Source: Stenotrophomonas sp. SY1 (GTDB taxonomy: Bacteria; Pseudomonadota; Gammaproteobacteria; Xanthomonadales; Xanthomonadaceae). Taken from it: a stretch of 64,000 bases of DNA. This document shows positions 32,881 to 42,686 of this stretch, one piece after another. Every line of letters starts with the position of its first letter. Within the stretch, counting starts at the first letter, position 1. The stretch lies in contig NZ_JAJOYR010000001.1 of the NCBI RefSeq assembly GCF_021202945.1, forward strand, positions 744,001 to 808,000, given 5' to 3'. Below the pieces are notes generated by a model. It searched no databases. It was not told the origin of the DNA and worked only from the letters and a program-made list of their open reading frames with translations. Made by a program: the position numbers and the translations under genes.

Positions 32881-34983
32881 TTACCAGACCTTGACCCGCT
32901 TCTCCGGCGCCAGGTACAGCTTCTGCCCGTCCTTGACCTCGAACGCGGGGTACCACGCGTCCAGGTTGCGCACGGTCAGCGTGCGGAACTGCCCCGGGGC
33001 ATGCACGTTGGTCAGCAGCGAGTTGCGCAGTGCCTGTTCCCGGGCCTTGCTGCGCCAAGCCTGGGCAAAGCCGAGGAAGAAGCGCTGGTCCGGCGTGAAG
33101 CCTTCCAGGGTCTGTTCCTGCTTGCCCTGCAACGACAGGCGATAGGCGTCATAGGCGGTGGCCAGGCCGGCGACGTCGGCGATGTTCTCGCCCAGGGTCA
33201 GGCGGCCATTGACGTGTACGCCCGGGAACGGCTCGTAGCTGTTGAACTGTGCGGCCAGCGCATCACCGGCGGCGTTGAACTGCTTCAGGTCCTCGGCCGT
33301 CCACCAGTTGTGCAGCTTGCCGGTCTCGTCGAACAGCGCACCGGCGTTGTCGAAGCCGTGGCTGATCTCGTGGCCGATCACCGCACCGATGGCGCCGTAG
33401 TTGATCGCATCATCGGCAGCACCGTCGAAGAACGGCGGCTGCAGGATCGCGGCCGGGAACACCAGGCGGTTTTCCAGCGGCACGTTCATCGCGTTGATGG
33501 TCTGCGGCAGCATCGCCCATTCGCTGTGGTCCACCGGCTGGCCGAGCTTGGCCACGTTGCGCTGGTACTCGAACGCCGCCGCGCGCTGGGCGTTGCCCAG
33601 GGCATCGTCACGCTTGATTTCCAGCGCGCTGTAATCACGCCATTTGCTCGGGTAACCCATGTCCACCTTCAGCCCGGCGATCTTGGCCTTGGCGTGGGCC
33701 TTGGTTTCCGGCGACATCCACTCCAGCGCGTCGATGCGCTTGGCGAAGGCGGCGATGATGTTCTTGGCCATCTCGTCGGCGCGGGCCTTGGTGGCCGCAT
33801 CGAAATGACGCTCGACGTAGATCTTGCCGACCGCTTCGCCGACAGCACTGTTGGTCTCGGCGACGCCGCGCTTCCAACGCTCGCTCTGCTGCGGGGTGCC
33901 GCTCATGGCGGTGCCGTGGAAGCCGAAGTGCGCATCGGCGAAGGCTTTGGGCAGATAGGGTGCGGCTTCATCCAGTGCGTGGAAGGCCAGGTAGTCCTTC
34001 CACACGTCCAGCGGCTCGCTGGCCACCAGTTTGGACAGGCCGGCCACGGCCTTGGGCTGCCACACGATGAAGTCCTGCTGCGCGCCCAGCTTGGCGCCGT
34101 CGAGGAACGCTGCCCAGTCCATGCCCGGCGCCTTGGCGCTCAGGTCGGCCTGCTTCCAGGCGTTGGCGCCCTTCTGCACGTCGTTGGTTTCTTCCTGGGT
34201 GGCGTGGCTGCGGGCGATCCTGGTTTCCAGCGCGACGATCCGCGCGGCCTTGGCGGCGGCGTCGCTGTCGCCGGACAACTCCAGCAGCTTGCTCACATAG
34301 CCTTCATAGGCCTTGCGCAGCTCGGCCATGCGGCCGTCCTGCAGATAGAAGTCGCGGTCGGGCATGCCCAGGCCGCCCTGCACCAGATACGGCGCGTTGC
34401 GGTCCGGCTGCATCAGGTCCACCGATACCCAGACGCCGAACAGGTGCGGGGTATAGAAGTTGGTGGCGTTGAGCAGGTCCACGTCGGCACGTACGGTGGC
34501 GCCCAGCGCCTTGGCCAGCGCCTGCTTGTCGGCGATGCCGGCGATGGCCTGCAACTGCGGCTGCAGCGGTGCGGTGCCGCGGGCTTCGATGCCGGCCTCG
34601 TCCATATAGGCGGCGTAGTAGTCGCCGATCTTCCGCGCCTGGGCGTCGCTGGCCTTGCCGGCGTCTTCCAGGATCGCGCGGGTGTCGAGCAGGGTCTTCT
34701 CGGCGATCAGGTTGAAGCTGCCGTAGTTGGAGCGGTCGGCCGGGATCTCGGTGCGCTTGACCCATTCACCATTGGCGAAGTCGAAGAAGTTGTCACCGGC
34801 GGCCACGCTGCGGTCCATGCCGGTGGCATCGAAACCAAAGCTGCCCAGCTGCGGCTTGGCGGCGGCCGTGGCGGCCGGTGCCTGTGCATCGGTGGGGGCC
34901 GGTTGCGGTGCCTGCTTGTCGCAGCCGCCGAGTGCAAGTGCGGTGCCGATCGCCAGCACCAGAAGGGGACGTTGCAGAGCCAT
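32881..34983 (-). CDS. M13 (PepO/neprilysin-like) zinc metallopeptidase, predicted lipoprotein
   Basis: 700 residues. The N-terminus ends in LALALGGC, a lipobox-like site, followed by an Ala/Pro-rich linker to about residue 45. The M13 N domain follows (VAAGDNFFDFANGEWVKRT). The catalytic site is VIGHEISHGFD (HExxH) with the third ligand Glu in LGENIADVAGL, and the C-terminus has the family ending KRVKVW. It should cleave short peptides at the outer face of the inner membrane or at the outer membrane. The ATG at 34983 fits the signal; longer frames cross the neighbouring promoter. Confidence 0.94.
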   Translation of the reverse strand: MALQRPLLVLAIGTALALGGCDKQAPQPAPTDAQAPAATAAAKPQLGSFGFDATGMDRSVAAGDNFFDFANGEWVKRTEIPADRSNYGSFNLIAEKTLLDTRAILEDAGKASDAQARKIGDYYAAYMDEAGIEARGTAPLQPQLQAIAGIADKQALAKALGATVRADVDLLNATNFYTPHLFGVWVSVDLMQPDRNAPYLVQGGLGMPDRDFYLQDGRMAELRKAYEGYVSKLLELSGDSDAAAKAARIVALETRIARSHATQEETNDVQKGANAWKQADLSAKAPGMDWAAFLDGAKLGAQQDFIVWQPKAVAGLSKLVASEPLDVWKDYLAFHALDEAAPYLPKAFADAHFGFHGTAMSGTPQQSERWKRGVAETNSAVGEAVGKIYVERHFDAATKARADEMAKNIIAAFAKRIDALEWMSPETKAHAKAKIAGLKVDMGYPSKWRDYSALEIKRDDALGNAQRAAAFEYQRNVAKLGQPVDHSEWAMLPQTINAMNVPLENRLVFPAAILQPPFFDGAADDAINYGAIGAVIGHEISHGFDNAGALFDETGKLHNWWTAEDLKQFNAAGDALAAQFNSYEPFPGVHVNGRLTLGENIADVAGLATAYDAYRLSLQGKQEQTLEGFTPDQRFFLGFAQAWRSKAREQALRNSLLTNVHAPGQFRTLTVRNLDAWYPAFEVKDGQKLYLAPEKRVKVW

Positions 34984-35287
34984 GCGGGTTTCCAGATGAA
35001 GGGACCGGCCAAGTCTAGACCCGAGGCCCGGCGCATGCAGATACCAATCTTGGCACTTGACCGGCGCCTGGCCACCGGGGCCTGAAGAAAGTGCGGCTGC
35101 GCTCTTCACGCCAGTGGGCTTGTGCTGCATGCTGTGCCAGGTTCGCTGCATGTGGTGTCTGGGGAGGCGCTTGCAGAGCGGCGCACGGGTTGTTCGTGTG
35201 CGGTCGTCACCTGCCGGGCCCCCTGCTGCCAACGTACATGGATCAACCAATGCTCGCCTGTCCCTCATTGATGTGCTGGAAACTGAG

Positions 35288-38233
35288 ATGAACCGGTTGC
35301 CCGCCCATCCTTTGCGCGTGCTGGTCATTGCCGGCACGGTGGTGGCGGTGATGCTGGCGGTGGCATTGACGATGATGCTGTGGAACGACCGCAGCAGCCG
35401 TATCGAAGCAGCGCAGCGGCAGAGCATGGCACTGGCCAATGGCAGTGATCGCCTGCTGCGTGCGCAGCTGATCACCCTGGAACGCGCGCTGCGCGGTACC
35501 GCCAACGATGGCCGCGAGTTCTACCGGCGCGTGCCGGACCAAGCGGTGGAGCTGTTGCAGGCCAATATCCGTGGCGTGCTCGAGCGCAACCATGACCTGG
35601 CATCGATCACCCTGGTCAACGGCCAGGGCCAGCCGCTGTCGGAAGGTACCGGTGACCCGACCCTGCACAGCTGGGTGGTAGCTCCCAACCGCGTGCTCAG
35701 CGGCGAGCTGTACATCGGCCCGCTGGAGAAGTTGCCCGGCGAGCACTGGGTGGTGCGCACGGCGGTGCCGATGCAGCCGGACCAGTGGTTGCTGGGACGG
35801 GTGCGGCTTGGCACCTTCCAGGAAGTGGTCAGCGGCCTGGACCTGGGCCGCGATGGGGCCGCTTCGATCGGCAACCGCTTCGGCCAGATCCTGGCCCACA
35901 GCCGCGATCCGGGCGGCCTGGTGGGCAAGCAGCTCACCAATCCCGCCTCGATCCCGCCGCCTTCAAGCAAGGTGCTGGCGCGTGGCATCAGCGCCAGCCC
36001 GGTGGACAACCAGCTGCGCATCAGCGCGATCAGCGTGCCGCCGGACTATCCGCTGACCTTGTTCGCCGCGTTGTCCTACCAGGAAGTGATGGCGCGCTGG
36101 TATGTGTTCCTGTACGCCGGCATCGGCATCTTCGTGCTCTACCTGATCGGCTTTGTCTGCCTGCTGCGCGGGGTGGCCCGCAGCGCCGCCCATCAGCAGC
36201 GCATGGGCGAGCAGCTGCAGGCTGGCGCAGCCGAGCTGGCCCTGGCGCATGAAGTAGGCAAGGTCGGCACCTGGTCGCTGCATGGCAGCGTTCCTACTTT
36301 GCATTGGTCCGGGCTGACCCAGCAGATGCTGGGCCTGACCGGGCGCGCCTCGCCACTGGAGGTGTTCCTGACGCGGGTGCACGAGGACGACCGCGCCTGG
36401 CTGCGGGTCATGCTCGAACGCGCCCGGCAGGGCAAGGGCGCGCTCAATGCGATGTTCCGCCTGTGCATGCGTGACGGCTCACTGCGCTGGTTGTCCGCCC
36501 GTGGCGACCTGGTGGACAGTGCCGGGCAGTCGCCGCGCCTGGCCGGTGCGGTGGTGGACATCAGCGAGCGCGTGCAGACCGAGGCGCGTGTGGTGGAAGC
36601 CGAGCGCCAGTTCCGCCTGGTGTTCGATCGCAACCCGGCACCGTTCTGGATCTTCGACCTGGTGACGCTGCGCTTTCTGGAAGTGAACCAGGCCGCGGTG
36701 GAGCAGTACGGCTACAGCCGCGAAGAATTCCTGACCATGTCGATCCTGGACGTGCGCCCCAGCGAGGACTGGGAGCTGCTGCGCAACGGTGTGGACGATT
36801 TTGCCAATGGCGGCCCCGCGCTGCAGCTGGTACGCCGTCATCGGCGCAAGGACGGCAGCGTGTTCCAGGCGGTGGCGCATGTGGCGCGGCTGGAGTTCGC
36901 CGGCCACGATGCCTGCCTGGTGCTGGCCGAAGATGTCAGCCAGCGCCTGCGCTACGAGAACGAACTGGCCTACCGCGCCAGCCACCATCCGGGCACCGGC
37001 CTGCTGACCGCGCGTGCGCTGTCCGAGCGGCTCGACGGCGAACGCGGCTACACCATCATCCACGTGCAGCTGCGCGGCCTGCAGATGATTGCCGACACCC
37101 TGGGCCGCGAGGCCGGCGAGGAAGCGCTGCGTTCGGTGGCAGTGCGGCTGGGTGGGCTGGCCAGCCGTTACGGCCTGCTGGCGCACCAGCCGGCCGAAGA
37201 CTTCGTGCTGGCGGTGGAGAACCCCGACGACGCCCAGCTGGCGCTGGATGCCTTGCTTGAAGCCGTCGCCGAACCGGTGCGCGGCCACGACACCTTCCAT
37301 CAGCTGGAAGCACGGGTCGGTGTCGCCAGTTGTCCGGCCGACGGTGATACCGCCGAGCTGGTGCTCGGCCGCGCCGCGCAGGCAGCCCATGCCGCGCGCG
37401 AAGACGGCGTGCCGGTGGCGCGTTTCACGCCGGCCATGGCCGCCCGTTACACCGAGCGCCTGCAACTGGCCGGGCGCATCCACATGGCCATCGACAGCGA
37501 CGAATTCGAGCTGCATTTCCAGCCGATCCGGCATGCGGCCGACGGCACTCCGGCGGCGCTGGAGGCACTGTTGCGCTGGCCGCAGACCGACGGCAGCCAG
37601 ATTCCGCCGGGCGACTATATCCAGCTGTGCGAGGACACCGGCCTGATCATCGCGCTCGGCCGTTGGGTGTTGCGCGCGGCAGCACAGGCGCAGCGGCAGT
37701 TGGTCGCTGCGGGCTGGGACAACCTGCCGATCGCGGTGAACGTGTCGGCGGTGCAGTTCTTCAACACCGACCTGGCCGGCGAGTTCACCCGCGTGCTGGA
37801 GGAGTTCGGCCTGCGCCGTGGCGCATTGCAGCTGGAGCTGACCGAAAGCAGCCTGATGCGTAATCCGGCCCAGGCGTTGCAGGCCATGCAGCGCCTGCAT
37901 GAGAAGGGCATCAGCATTTCGCTGGATGACTTCGGCACCGGCTTCTCGTCGATGTCCTACCTTCAGCACCTGCCGTTGGATTCGCTGAAGATCGACCGCA
38001 GCTTCGTGGCCGATGTGGAGAGCAACCCGCGCAATGCCGCCATCTGCCGGGCGTTGTTGTCGCTGGGCCACAGCATGGGGTTGTCGGTGATCGCCGAAGG
38101 CGTGGAGACAGAGGGCCAGCAGCGCTGGTTGGCCGCGCACGGTTGCGACCAGGTGCAGGGCTATCTGCTGGGCCGGCCGATGGCGCTGGACGAACTGCTG
38201 ATGGAACTGGCCCTCACCCGCAGCATGGAGTGA
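35288..38233 (+). CDS. Membrane-bound PAS-GGDEF-EAL protein, predicted c-di-GMP phosphodiesterase
   Basis: 981 residues. Two transmembrane helices (about residues 10-30 and 270-293) flank a periplasmic sensing domain. Two PAS domains follow (about 310-430 and 435-560). The GGDEF domain (about 570-715) has lost its signature: HQPAEDFVLAV stands where RLGGDEF is expected, so it should not make c-di-GMP. The EAL domain (about 725-975) is intact: EALLRW, NVSAVQF, ELTES, DDFGTGFSS, KIDRSF, AEGVET and QGYLLGRP. Activity is therefore probably hydrolysis of c-di-GMP. The ATG at 35288 has only a weak ribosome site; a GTG five codons earlier is possible. Confidence 0.93.
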   Translation: MNRLPAHPLRVLVIAGTVVAVMLAVALTMMLWNDRSSRIEAAQRQSMALANGSDRLLRAQLITLERALRGTANDGREFYRRVPDQAVELLQANIRGVLERNHDLASITLVNGQGQPLSEGTGDPTLHSWVVAPNRVLSGELYIGPLEKLPGEHWVVRTAVPMQPDQWLLGRVRLGTFQEVVSGLDLGRDGAASIGNRFGQILAHSRDPGGLVGKQLTNPASIPPPSSKVLARGISASPVDNQLRISAISVPPDYPLTLFAALSYQEVMARWYVFLYAGIGIFVLYLIGFVCLLRGVARSAAHQQRMGEQLQAGAAELALAHEVGKVGTWSLHGSVPTLHWSGLTQQMLGLTGRASPLEVFLTRVHEDDRAWLRVMLERARQGKGALNAMFRLCMRDGSLRWLSARGDLVDSAGQSPRLAGAVVDISERVQTEARVVEAERQFRLVFDRNPAPFWIFDLVTLRFLEVNQAAVEQYGYSREEFLTMSILDVRPSEDWELLRNGVDDFANGGPALQLVRRHRRKDGSVFQAVAHVARLEFAGHDACLVLAEDVSQRLRYENELAYRASHHPGTGLLTARALSERLDGERGYTIIHVQLRGLQMIADTLGREAGEEALRSVAVRLGGLASRYGLLAHQPAEDFVLAVENPDDAQLALDALLEAVAEPVRGHDTFHQLEARVGVASCPADGDTAELVLGRAAQAAHAAREDGVPVARFTPAMAARYTERLQLAGRIHMAIDSDEFELHFQPIRHAADGTPAALEALLRWPQTDGSQIPPGDYIQLCEDTGLIIALGRWVLRAAAQAQRQLVAAGWDNLPIAVNVSAVQFFNTDLAGEFTRVLEEFGLRRGALQLELTESSLMRNPAQALQAMQRLHEKGISISLDDFGTGFSSMSYLQHLPLDSLKIDRSFVADVESNPRNAAICRALLSLGHSMGLSVIAEGVETEGQQRWLAAHGCDQVQGYLLGRPMALDELLMELALTRSME

Positions 38234-38438
38234 GGCGAAGCGCCTTGCTGGAACCGCGCCCGCCGTGACGGCGGTGCAGTGCCTGTCGATGCCCTGCCGC
38301 GAACGGCAGGCAGGACGTCGGCAAGGCCGAGAACCCAGCGCCGCTGCGGACGGGCAAACCCGTCACCACATGCGGTGGGTTGTTTCGAAGCCCAGGGAAT
38401 TCCGCTGTGCTGCATCCCGGCTTACCGCTGCCCATATT

Positions 38439-39335
38439 TCACGGGCTTTGCGGCGGCTCCAGCTGCTCCACCAGGTAATCGATGAAGCTCCGTACCTTCG
38501 GTGCCAGGTGGCTGCGGTTGGGATAGACCGCGTAGATGCCGATGGCGGGAGTCTCCCAATCCGGCAGGACCGGCATCAGCCGGCCATCGGCCAGTGCGTC
38601 GCCGATGATGAAATCCGGCTGCAGGGCAATGCCCATGCCGGCGATGGCCGCTTCACGCAGCACCTCGCCGTTGTTGGCGCGCATGCACGACACCACGTTG
38701 ACTTCCACCGGGCCTTGGGCACCTTGCAGTACCACGCTGTCACCGTTGGCGGCGTAGCTGTAGGACAGGAAGTCATGCTCGGCCAGTGCCTGCGGGGTGG
38801 CCGGCACGCCGCGCCGTGACAGGTAGGAGGGCGCCGCGCACAGCTGGACACGGGACTGCGCCAGCAGCCGTGCGATCAGCTGTGGTGCCGGCTGGCGGGT
38901 GATGCGGATGGCCAGGTCGTAGCCTTCCTCGACCATGTCCACCAGGCGGTCGGACAAGGACAGGTCCAGCTCCACCTGCGGGTAACGTGCGTGGTAGCCG
39001 GGCAGCAGCGGTGCAAGCCGGGCGATGCCGTAACTGACCGGCGCGTTGATGCGCAACCGTCCGGACGGTTGCAGTGCCTGCGCTCCGACCGAGGCTTCCA
39101 GGTCATCGAATTCGGCCAGCAGCTGCACGCAGCGCTGGTAGTAGGCCGCGCCGGTGCTGGTCGGGCTGACCCGCCGCGTGGTGCGGTTGAGCAGGCGCGT
39201 GGACAGGCGCTTCTCGAGCGCGGCGATCTGCCGGGTGACCGCCGCGGTGGACAGGTCCAGGGCCTCGGCCGCCGCGCTGAAGCCGTTGCGTTCGACCACC
39301 GCCACAAACACCCGCATGGCATCAATCGTGTCCAT
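38439..39335 (-). CDS. LysR-family transcriptional regulator
   Basis: 298 residues. A winged HTH fills the first 60 residues (FVAVVERNGFSAAAEALDL, then RLLNRTTRRVSPT), and the LysR substrate-binding domain spans about 88-290, with LRINAPVSYGIARLAP typical of the CrgA/DsdC-like branch. It is divergent from a DODA-type dioxygenase gene with a 122-base gap, the classic layout for a LysR regulator and its target. The effector is unknown. Confidence 0.92.
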   Translation of the reverse strand: MDTIDAMRVFVAVVERNGFSAAAEALDLSTAAVTRQIAALEKRLSTRLLNRTTRRVSPTSTGAAYYQRCVQLLAEFDDLEASVGAQALQPSGRLRINAPVSYGIARLAPLLPGYHARYPQVELDLSLSDRLVDMVEEGYDLAIRITRQPAPQLIARLLAQSRVQLCAAPSYLSRRGVPATPQALAEHDFLSYSYAANGDSVVLQGAQGPVEVNVVSCMRANNGEVLREAAIAGMGIALQPDFIIGDALADGRLMPVLPDWETPAIGIYAVYPNRSHLAPKVRSFIDYLVEQLEPPQSP

Positions 39336-39457
39336 TGTTCCGCCCTGCGTAATAAACCGAAGCGTCTGATCCTATTTTTCGCCCCAGCCATGCGCAATAC
39401 CCTGATGGCGTTTCCAGAACCCGTGAAATTTCGTTGTCCCCTCAGTTGGAGCCTGTG

Positions 39458-40249
39458 ATGACCCGCCTGCCTTCCTTGTTCATTTCCCATGGTTCGCCGA
39501 TGACCGCCCTGGAACCCGGGCAGATCGGCCCGCGCCTGGCCGAACTGGCGGCCGGCCTGGAGCGCCCGCGCGCCATCGTGATGGCCTCCGCGCACTGGCT
39601 GGGCCGGGCGCCGCAGGTGTCGAGCACGGCCACGCCGGAAACCATCCACGATTTCGGCGGCTTCCCGGATGCGCTGTACCAGCTGCAGTATCCGGCCCCG
39701 GGTGCGCCGGCGCTGGCCCAGGATGTCGCCGCGCGGCTGGCCGCAGCCGGTCTGCAACCGAGCATCGATCCGCGGCGCGGGCTGGACCACGGTGCCTGGG
39801 TGCCGCTGCGTTATCTGTACCCGCAGGCCGACATTCCGGTGCTGCAGGTGTCGATCCAGCCGCAGCTCGGCCCGGACCACCAGTTCGCGATGGGCCGTGC
39901 GCTGGCGCCATTGCGCGAGCAGGGCGTGTTGCTGATCGGCTCGGGCAGCATCACCCACAACCTGCACGACTGGCGCAATTACCAGCAGGGCAAGGAAGCG
40001 CCGTACGTGCGCCCCTTCATCGAGTGGGTGGAGCGCAAGCTGGAGGCCGACGATGTGCCGGCGCTGTTCGACTATCGCCAGCAGGCCCCCTTTGCCGCGC
40101 AGGCCCATCCCACCGATGAACATCTGCTGCCGCTGTACTTCGCGATGGGCGCGGCCGGTTCCGGACAGCTCGGCGCGCAACGCATCGATGCCGGCATCGA
40201 CATGGGCTTTCTGGCGATGGACATCTATCGGTTTGACGGCAGCCAGTGA
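39458..40249 (+). CDS. DODA-type (YgiD-like) extradiol ring-cleavage dioxygenase
   Basis: 263 residues. Metal-site motifs of the class III extradiol/YgiD family are present: FISHGSPM with the first His, ASAHWLG, GLDHGAWVPL, and GSGSITHNLHDW. Characterised members open the ring of L-DOPA or related catechols using Zn or Fe in the cytoplasm; the natural substrate here is uncertain. The ATG at 39458 has GGAG at good distance. The divergent LysR gene is its likely regulator. The gene is followed by an 11-bp perfect inverted repeat (40283-40324). Confidence 0.92.
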   Translation: MTRLPSLFISHGSPMTALEPGQIGPRLAELAAGLERPRAIVMASAHWLGRAPQVSSTATPETIHDFGGFPDALYQLQYPAPGAPALAQDVAARLAAAGLQPSIDPRRGLDHGAWVPLRYLYPQADIPVLQVSIQPQLGPDHQFAMGRALAPLREQGVLLIGSGSITHNLHDWRNYQQGKEAPYVRPFIEWVERKLEADDVPALFDYRQQAPFAAQAHPTDEHLLPLYFAMGAAGSGQLGAQRIDAGIDMGFLAMDIYRFDGSQ

Positions 40250-40282
40250 GACGCGCAGGCCGAGCCAAGGCCGCTTCAATAC

Positions 40283-40324
40283 TTTCAGCCGTCATTTCCG
40301 CCAGCACGGGAACGACGGCTGAAA
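40283..40324 (+). repeat. Inverted repeat after the dioxygenase gene
   Basis: TTTCAGCCGTC and GACGGCTGAAA are perfect 11-base arms around a 20-base spacer, 34 bases past the dioxygenase stop. It may be a terminator-like structure, but it lacks a T run. Confidence 0.55.
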
Positions 40325-40473
40325 CAGAACAGCACGTGGGCAGTCGGTTGCATTTCACGTCAGGTCATCATCGGCATGTTCAGCTTGCCGTGGTAATTTT
40401 TACGCGTTTGATACATCCGTCGTAGCCAGCGCCGGCAGCCAGACTGTCGTGGTGGTGATTCCGTGGAACGGGC

Positions 40474-42123
40474 ATGCACACGATCGAAGTTGTCCTGGCC
40501 ATGCTGGTGGCCGTTGTCGCCAGTGGTTATCTGGTAAGAATCCTGCCCTTCTCACTGCCGCTGCCCCTGGTGCAGATCGGCCTGGGGGCGTTGATTGCCG
40601 GCGTGTTCAACCGCGGCCACGCGCTCGAGCCGGACATGTTCTTCCTGCTGTTCCTGCCGCCGCTGCTGTTCCTGGATGGCTGGCGCATTCCCAAGCAGGG
40701 CCTGTTCCGCGACAAGGGCGCGATCCTGGAACTGGCCTTCGGCCTGGTGGTGTTCACCGTGGTCGGCGCCGGCCTGCTGATTCACTGGATGATTCCGGCC
40801 ATGCCACTGGCGGTGGCGTTTGCCTTGGCGGCGATCATTTCGCCGACCGATCCGGTGGCGGTTGGTGCGATTGCCTCGCGTGCACCGATACCCAAGCGAC
40901 TGATGCACATCCTGGAGGGCGAGTCACTGCTCAACGATGCATCGGGCCTGGTGTGTTTCCGCTTCGCGGTAGCGGCGGTGATGACCGGCAGTTTCTCGCT
41001 GGCCGACGCATCGCTGACCTTCCTGTGGGTGGCGTTCGCCGGGCTCGCCATCGGCGTGGCGGTGACCTGGGGCGTGTCCACGTTCCAACGCTGGTTGTGG
41101 CATGGCTTTGGCGAGGAGCCCGGTGCCGCGCTGCTGGTCAATCTGCTGATTCCCTTCGCCGCCTATCTGATGGCCGAAGAGCTGCATGCCTCGGGCATCC
41201 TCGCCGCGGTGGCGGCGGGCATCACCATGAGCTACGTCGAGCTGACCGGCCGCATCAGCGGCAGCATGCGCGTGCAGCGTGCGGCGGTGTGGAACACGGT
41301 GCAGTTCAGCTTCAATGGCATCATCTTCGTGCTGCTGGGCGAGCAGTTGCCGGGCATCGTCGAACGCGCCATCGACACGATGCAGGAGACCGGCCGCCAC
41401 AGCCCGTGGTGGCTGCTGGTGTACGTGCTGGCGGTCAACGCGATGCTGGTGGTGCTGCGCCTGATCTGGGTGTGGCTGTCACTGCGTTGGAACCTGCTGC
41501 GTGCTCGCATGCGCGGTGACCAGGGCGGGGCGGCGGTGACCTCGTGGCGGGTGGTGCTGGCGATGTCGGTGGCCGGCGTGCGCGGTGCCATCACCCTGGC
41601 CGGCGTGCTGACGCTGCCATTGATGATCCCTGGCGGCGAGCCGTTCCCGGCGCGTGACCTGGTGATCTTCCTGGCCGCGGCGGTGATCCTGGTGTCGTTG
41701 ATTGCAGCCAGCCTGTTGCTGCCGCGCCTGCTCAAAGGCCTGGAACTGCCGCCGGATGAAGGCGGGCGGCGCGAGGAAGACCGTGCGCGTCGTGCGTCCT
41801 CGCGTGCCGCATTGGCGGCGGTGGAGAAGGCCCGCCAGCAGTTGGTGGATGGCCAGACCACCACCAATGTGCAGCTTTACAACGACGCCGCCGCACGGGT
41901 GAGCCTGCTGTACCAGCGCAACCTGGAGCGCGGGCAGGGCCCGGACGAAGACCCGGACAAGGTCAAACGCATGGAGCAGGCGTACCGCAGCCTGCGTTCG
42001 GCCGGGCTCAACGCAGAGCGCGAGGAGTTGTTCCGCCTGACCCGGCACGGCCAGATATCCGATGAGGTATCGCGCAAGCTGATCCGCAATCTGGACCTGC
42101 TGGAAAGCCGACAGCGCGATTGA
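40474..42123 (+). CDS. CPA1-family Na+/H+ antiporter
   Basis: 549 residues. About 12 hydrophobic helices fill the first 420 residues, with the CPA1 marks PPLLFLDGW, AIISPTDPVAV, ILEGESLLNDASGLV and VAGVRGAITLAGVL. The Asp in SLLNDASG and in SPTDPVAV are the expected ion-binding positions. A soluble C-terminal tail of about 120 residues is rich in Arg and Glu and could regulate pH response. It resembles YjcE/NhaP types that exchange Na+ or K+ for protons across the inner membrane. It stands alone between a dioxygenase gene and a repeat region. Confidence 0.93.
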   Translation: MHTIEVVLAMLVAVVASGYLVRILPFSLPLPLVQIGLGALIAGVFNRGHALEPDMFFLLFLPPLLFLDGWRIPKQGLFRDKGAILELAFGLVVFTVVGAGLLIHWMIPAMPLAVAFALAAIISPTDPVAVGAIASRAPIPKRLMHILEGESLLNDASGLVCFRFAVAAVMTGSFSLADASLTFLWVAFAGLAIGVAVTWGVSTFQRWLWHGFGEEPGAALLVNLLIPFAAYLMAEELHASGILAAVAAGITMSYVELTGRISGSMRVQRAAVWNTVQFSFNGIIFVLLGEQLPGIVERAIDTMQETGRHSPWWLLVYVLAVNAMLVVLRLIWVWLSLRWNLLRARMRGDQGGAAVTSWRVVLAMSVAGVRGAITLAGVLTLPLMIPGGEPFPARDLVIFLAAAVILVSLIAASLLLPRLLKGLELPPDEGGRREEDRARRASSRAALAAVEKARQQLVDGQTTTNVQLYNDAAARVSLLYQRNLERGQGPDEDPDKVKRMEQAYRSLRSAGLNAEREELFRLTRHGQISDEVSRKLIRNLDLLESRQRD

Positions 42124-42307
42124 TGTGTTGTTGGGGGTCTTTGGCTGGAAGCTTGCCTTCAAGCCAGAAGCTTCCCCTCACCACAACCCGCTCCGCGCCC
42201 CGGCCCTTGCGCCAGCGCAGGGGCGCTCAGCAGGCTGCGAACCAAGGGTTCGCAAGCAAGCCCGCATCGCCCCGTAAACGGGAGAGGGGTTGGGGTGAGG
42301 GCCGCTC
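42124..42307. other. Intergenic repeat-like region
   Basis: 184 bases between converging genes hold several short hairpins, including GAACCAAGGGTTC and a GTAAACGGGAGAGGGG motif like the one at 25525. No coding potential is seen. Confidence 0.5.
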
Positions 42308-42556
42308 TCAGGCGTTCTTCAACTCAAGAAAATACGGTTCCACCGCGCCCTTGATCTTCAGGGTCATCGGGTTGCCACGGCGGTCGCGGGCCTTGCCGGC
42401 CTGCACGCGGATCCAGCCTTCGCTGACCGAGTATTCCTCCACGTCATCGCGCTCGATGCCGTTGAAGCGGACGCCAACGCCACGCTCGAGGGCGGCGGCA
42501 TCATGGAACGGGCTGGCCGGATTGACCGCCAGGTGATCGGGAGGGGTATCGCTCAT
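42308..42556 (-). CDS. DUF3297 family protein
   Basis: An 82-residue cytoplasmic protein. GVGVRFNGIERDDVEEY, SEGWIRVQAGKA and RRGNPMTLKIKGAVEPYF match DUF3297, a small family conserved in proteobacteria with no known function. Two in-frame ATGs (42556 and 42562) differ by two codons and neither has a strong ribosome site. It is divergent from the DUF6630-like gene. Confidence 0.88.
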   Translation of the reverse strand: MSDTPPDHLAVNPASPFHDAAALERGVGVRFNGIERDDVEEYSVSEGWIRVQAGKARDRRGNPMTLKIKGAVEPYFLELKNA

Positions 42557-42686
42557 CTTCATCGTGGATTGAGGGCCACCGTGGCCTTCTTCTGCCGCAC
42601 AGGATACCCGCTGCGACCGGCCGACGACTTCCGCTGCTGGTCCGGCGGGGGCAGAATGCGCGGCAAACATGCAGTGGAAGACCCAG

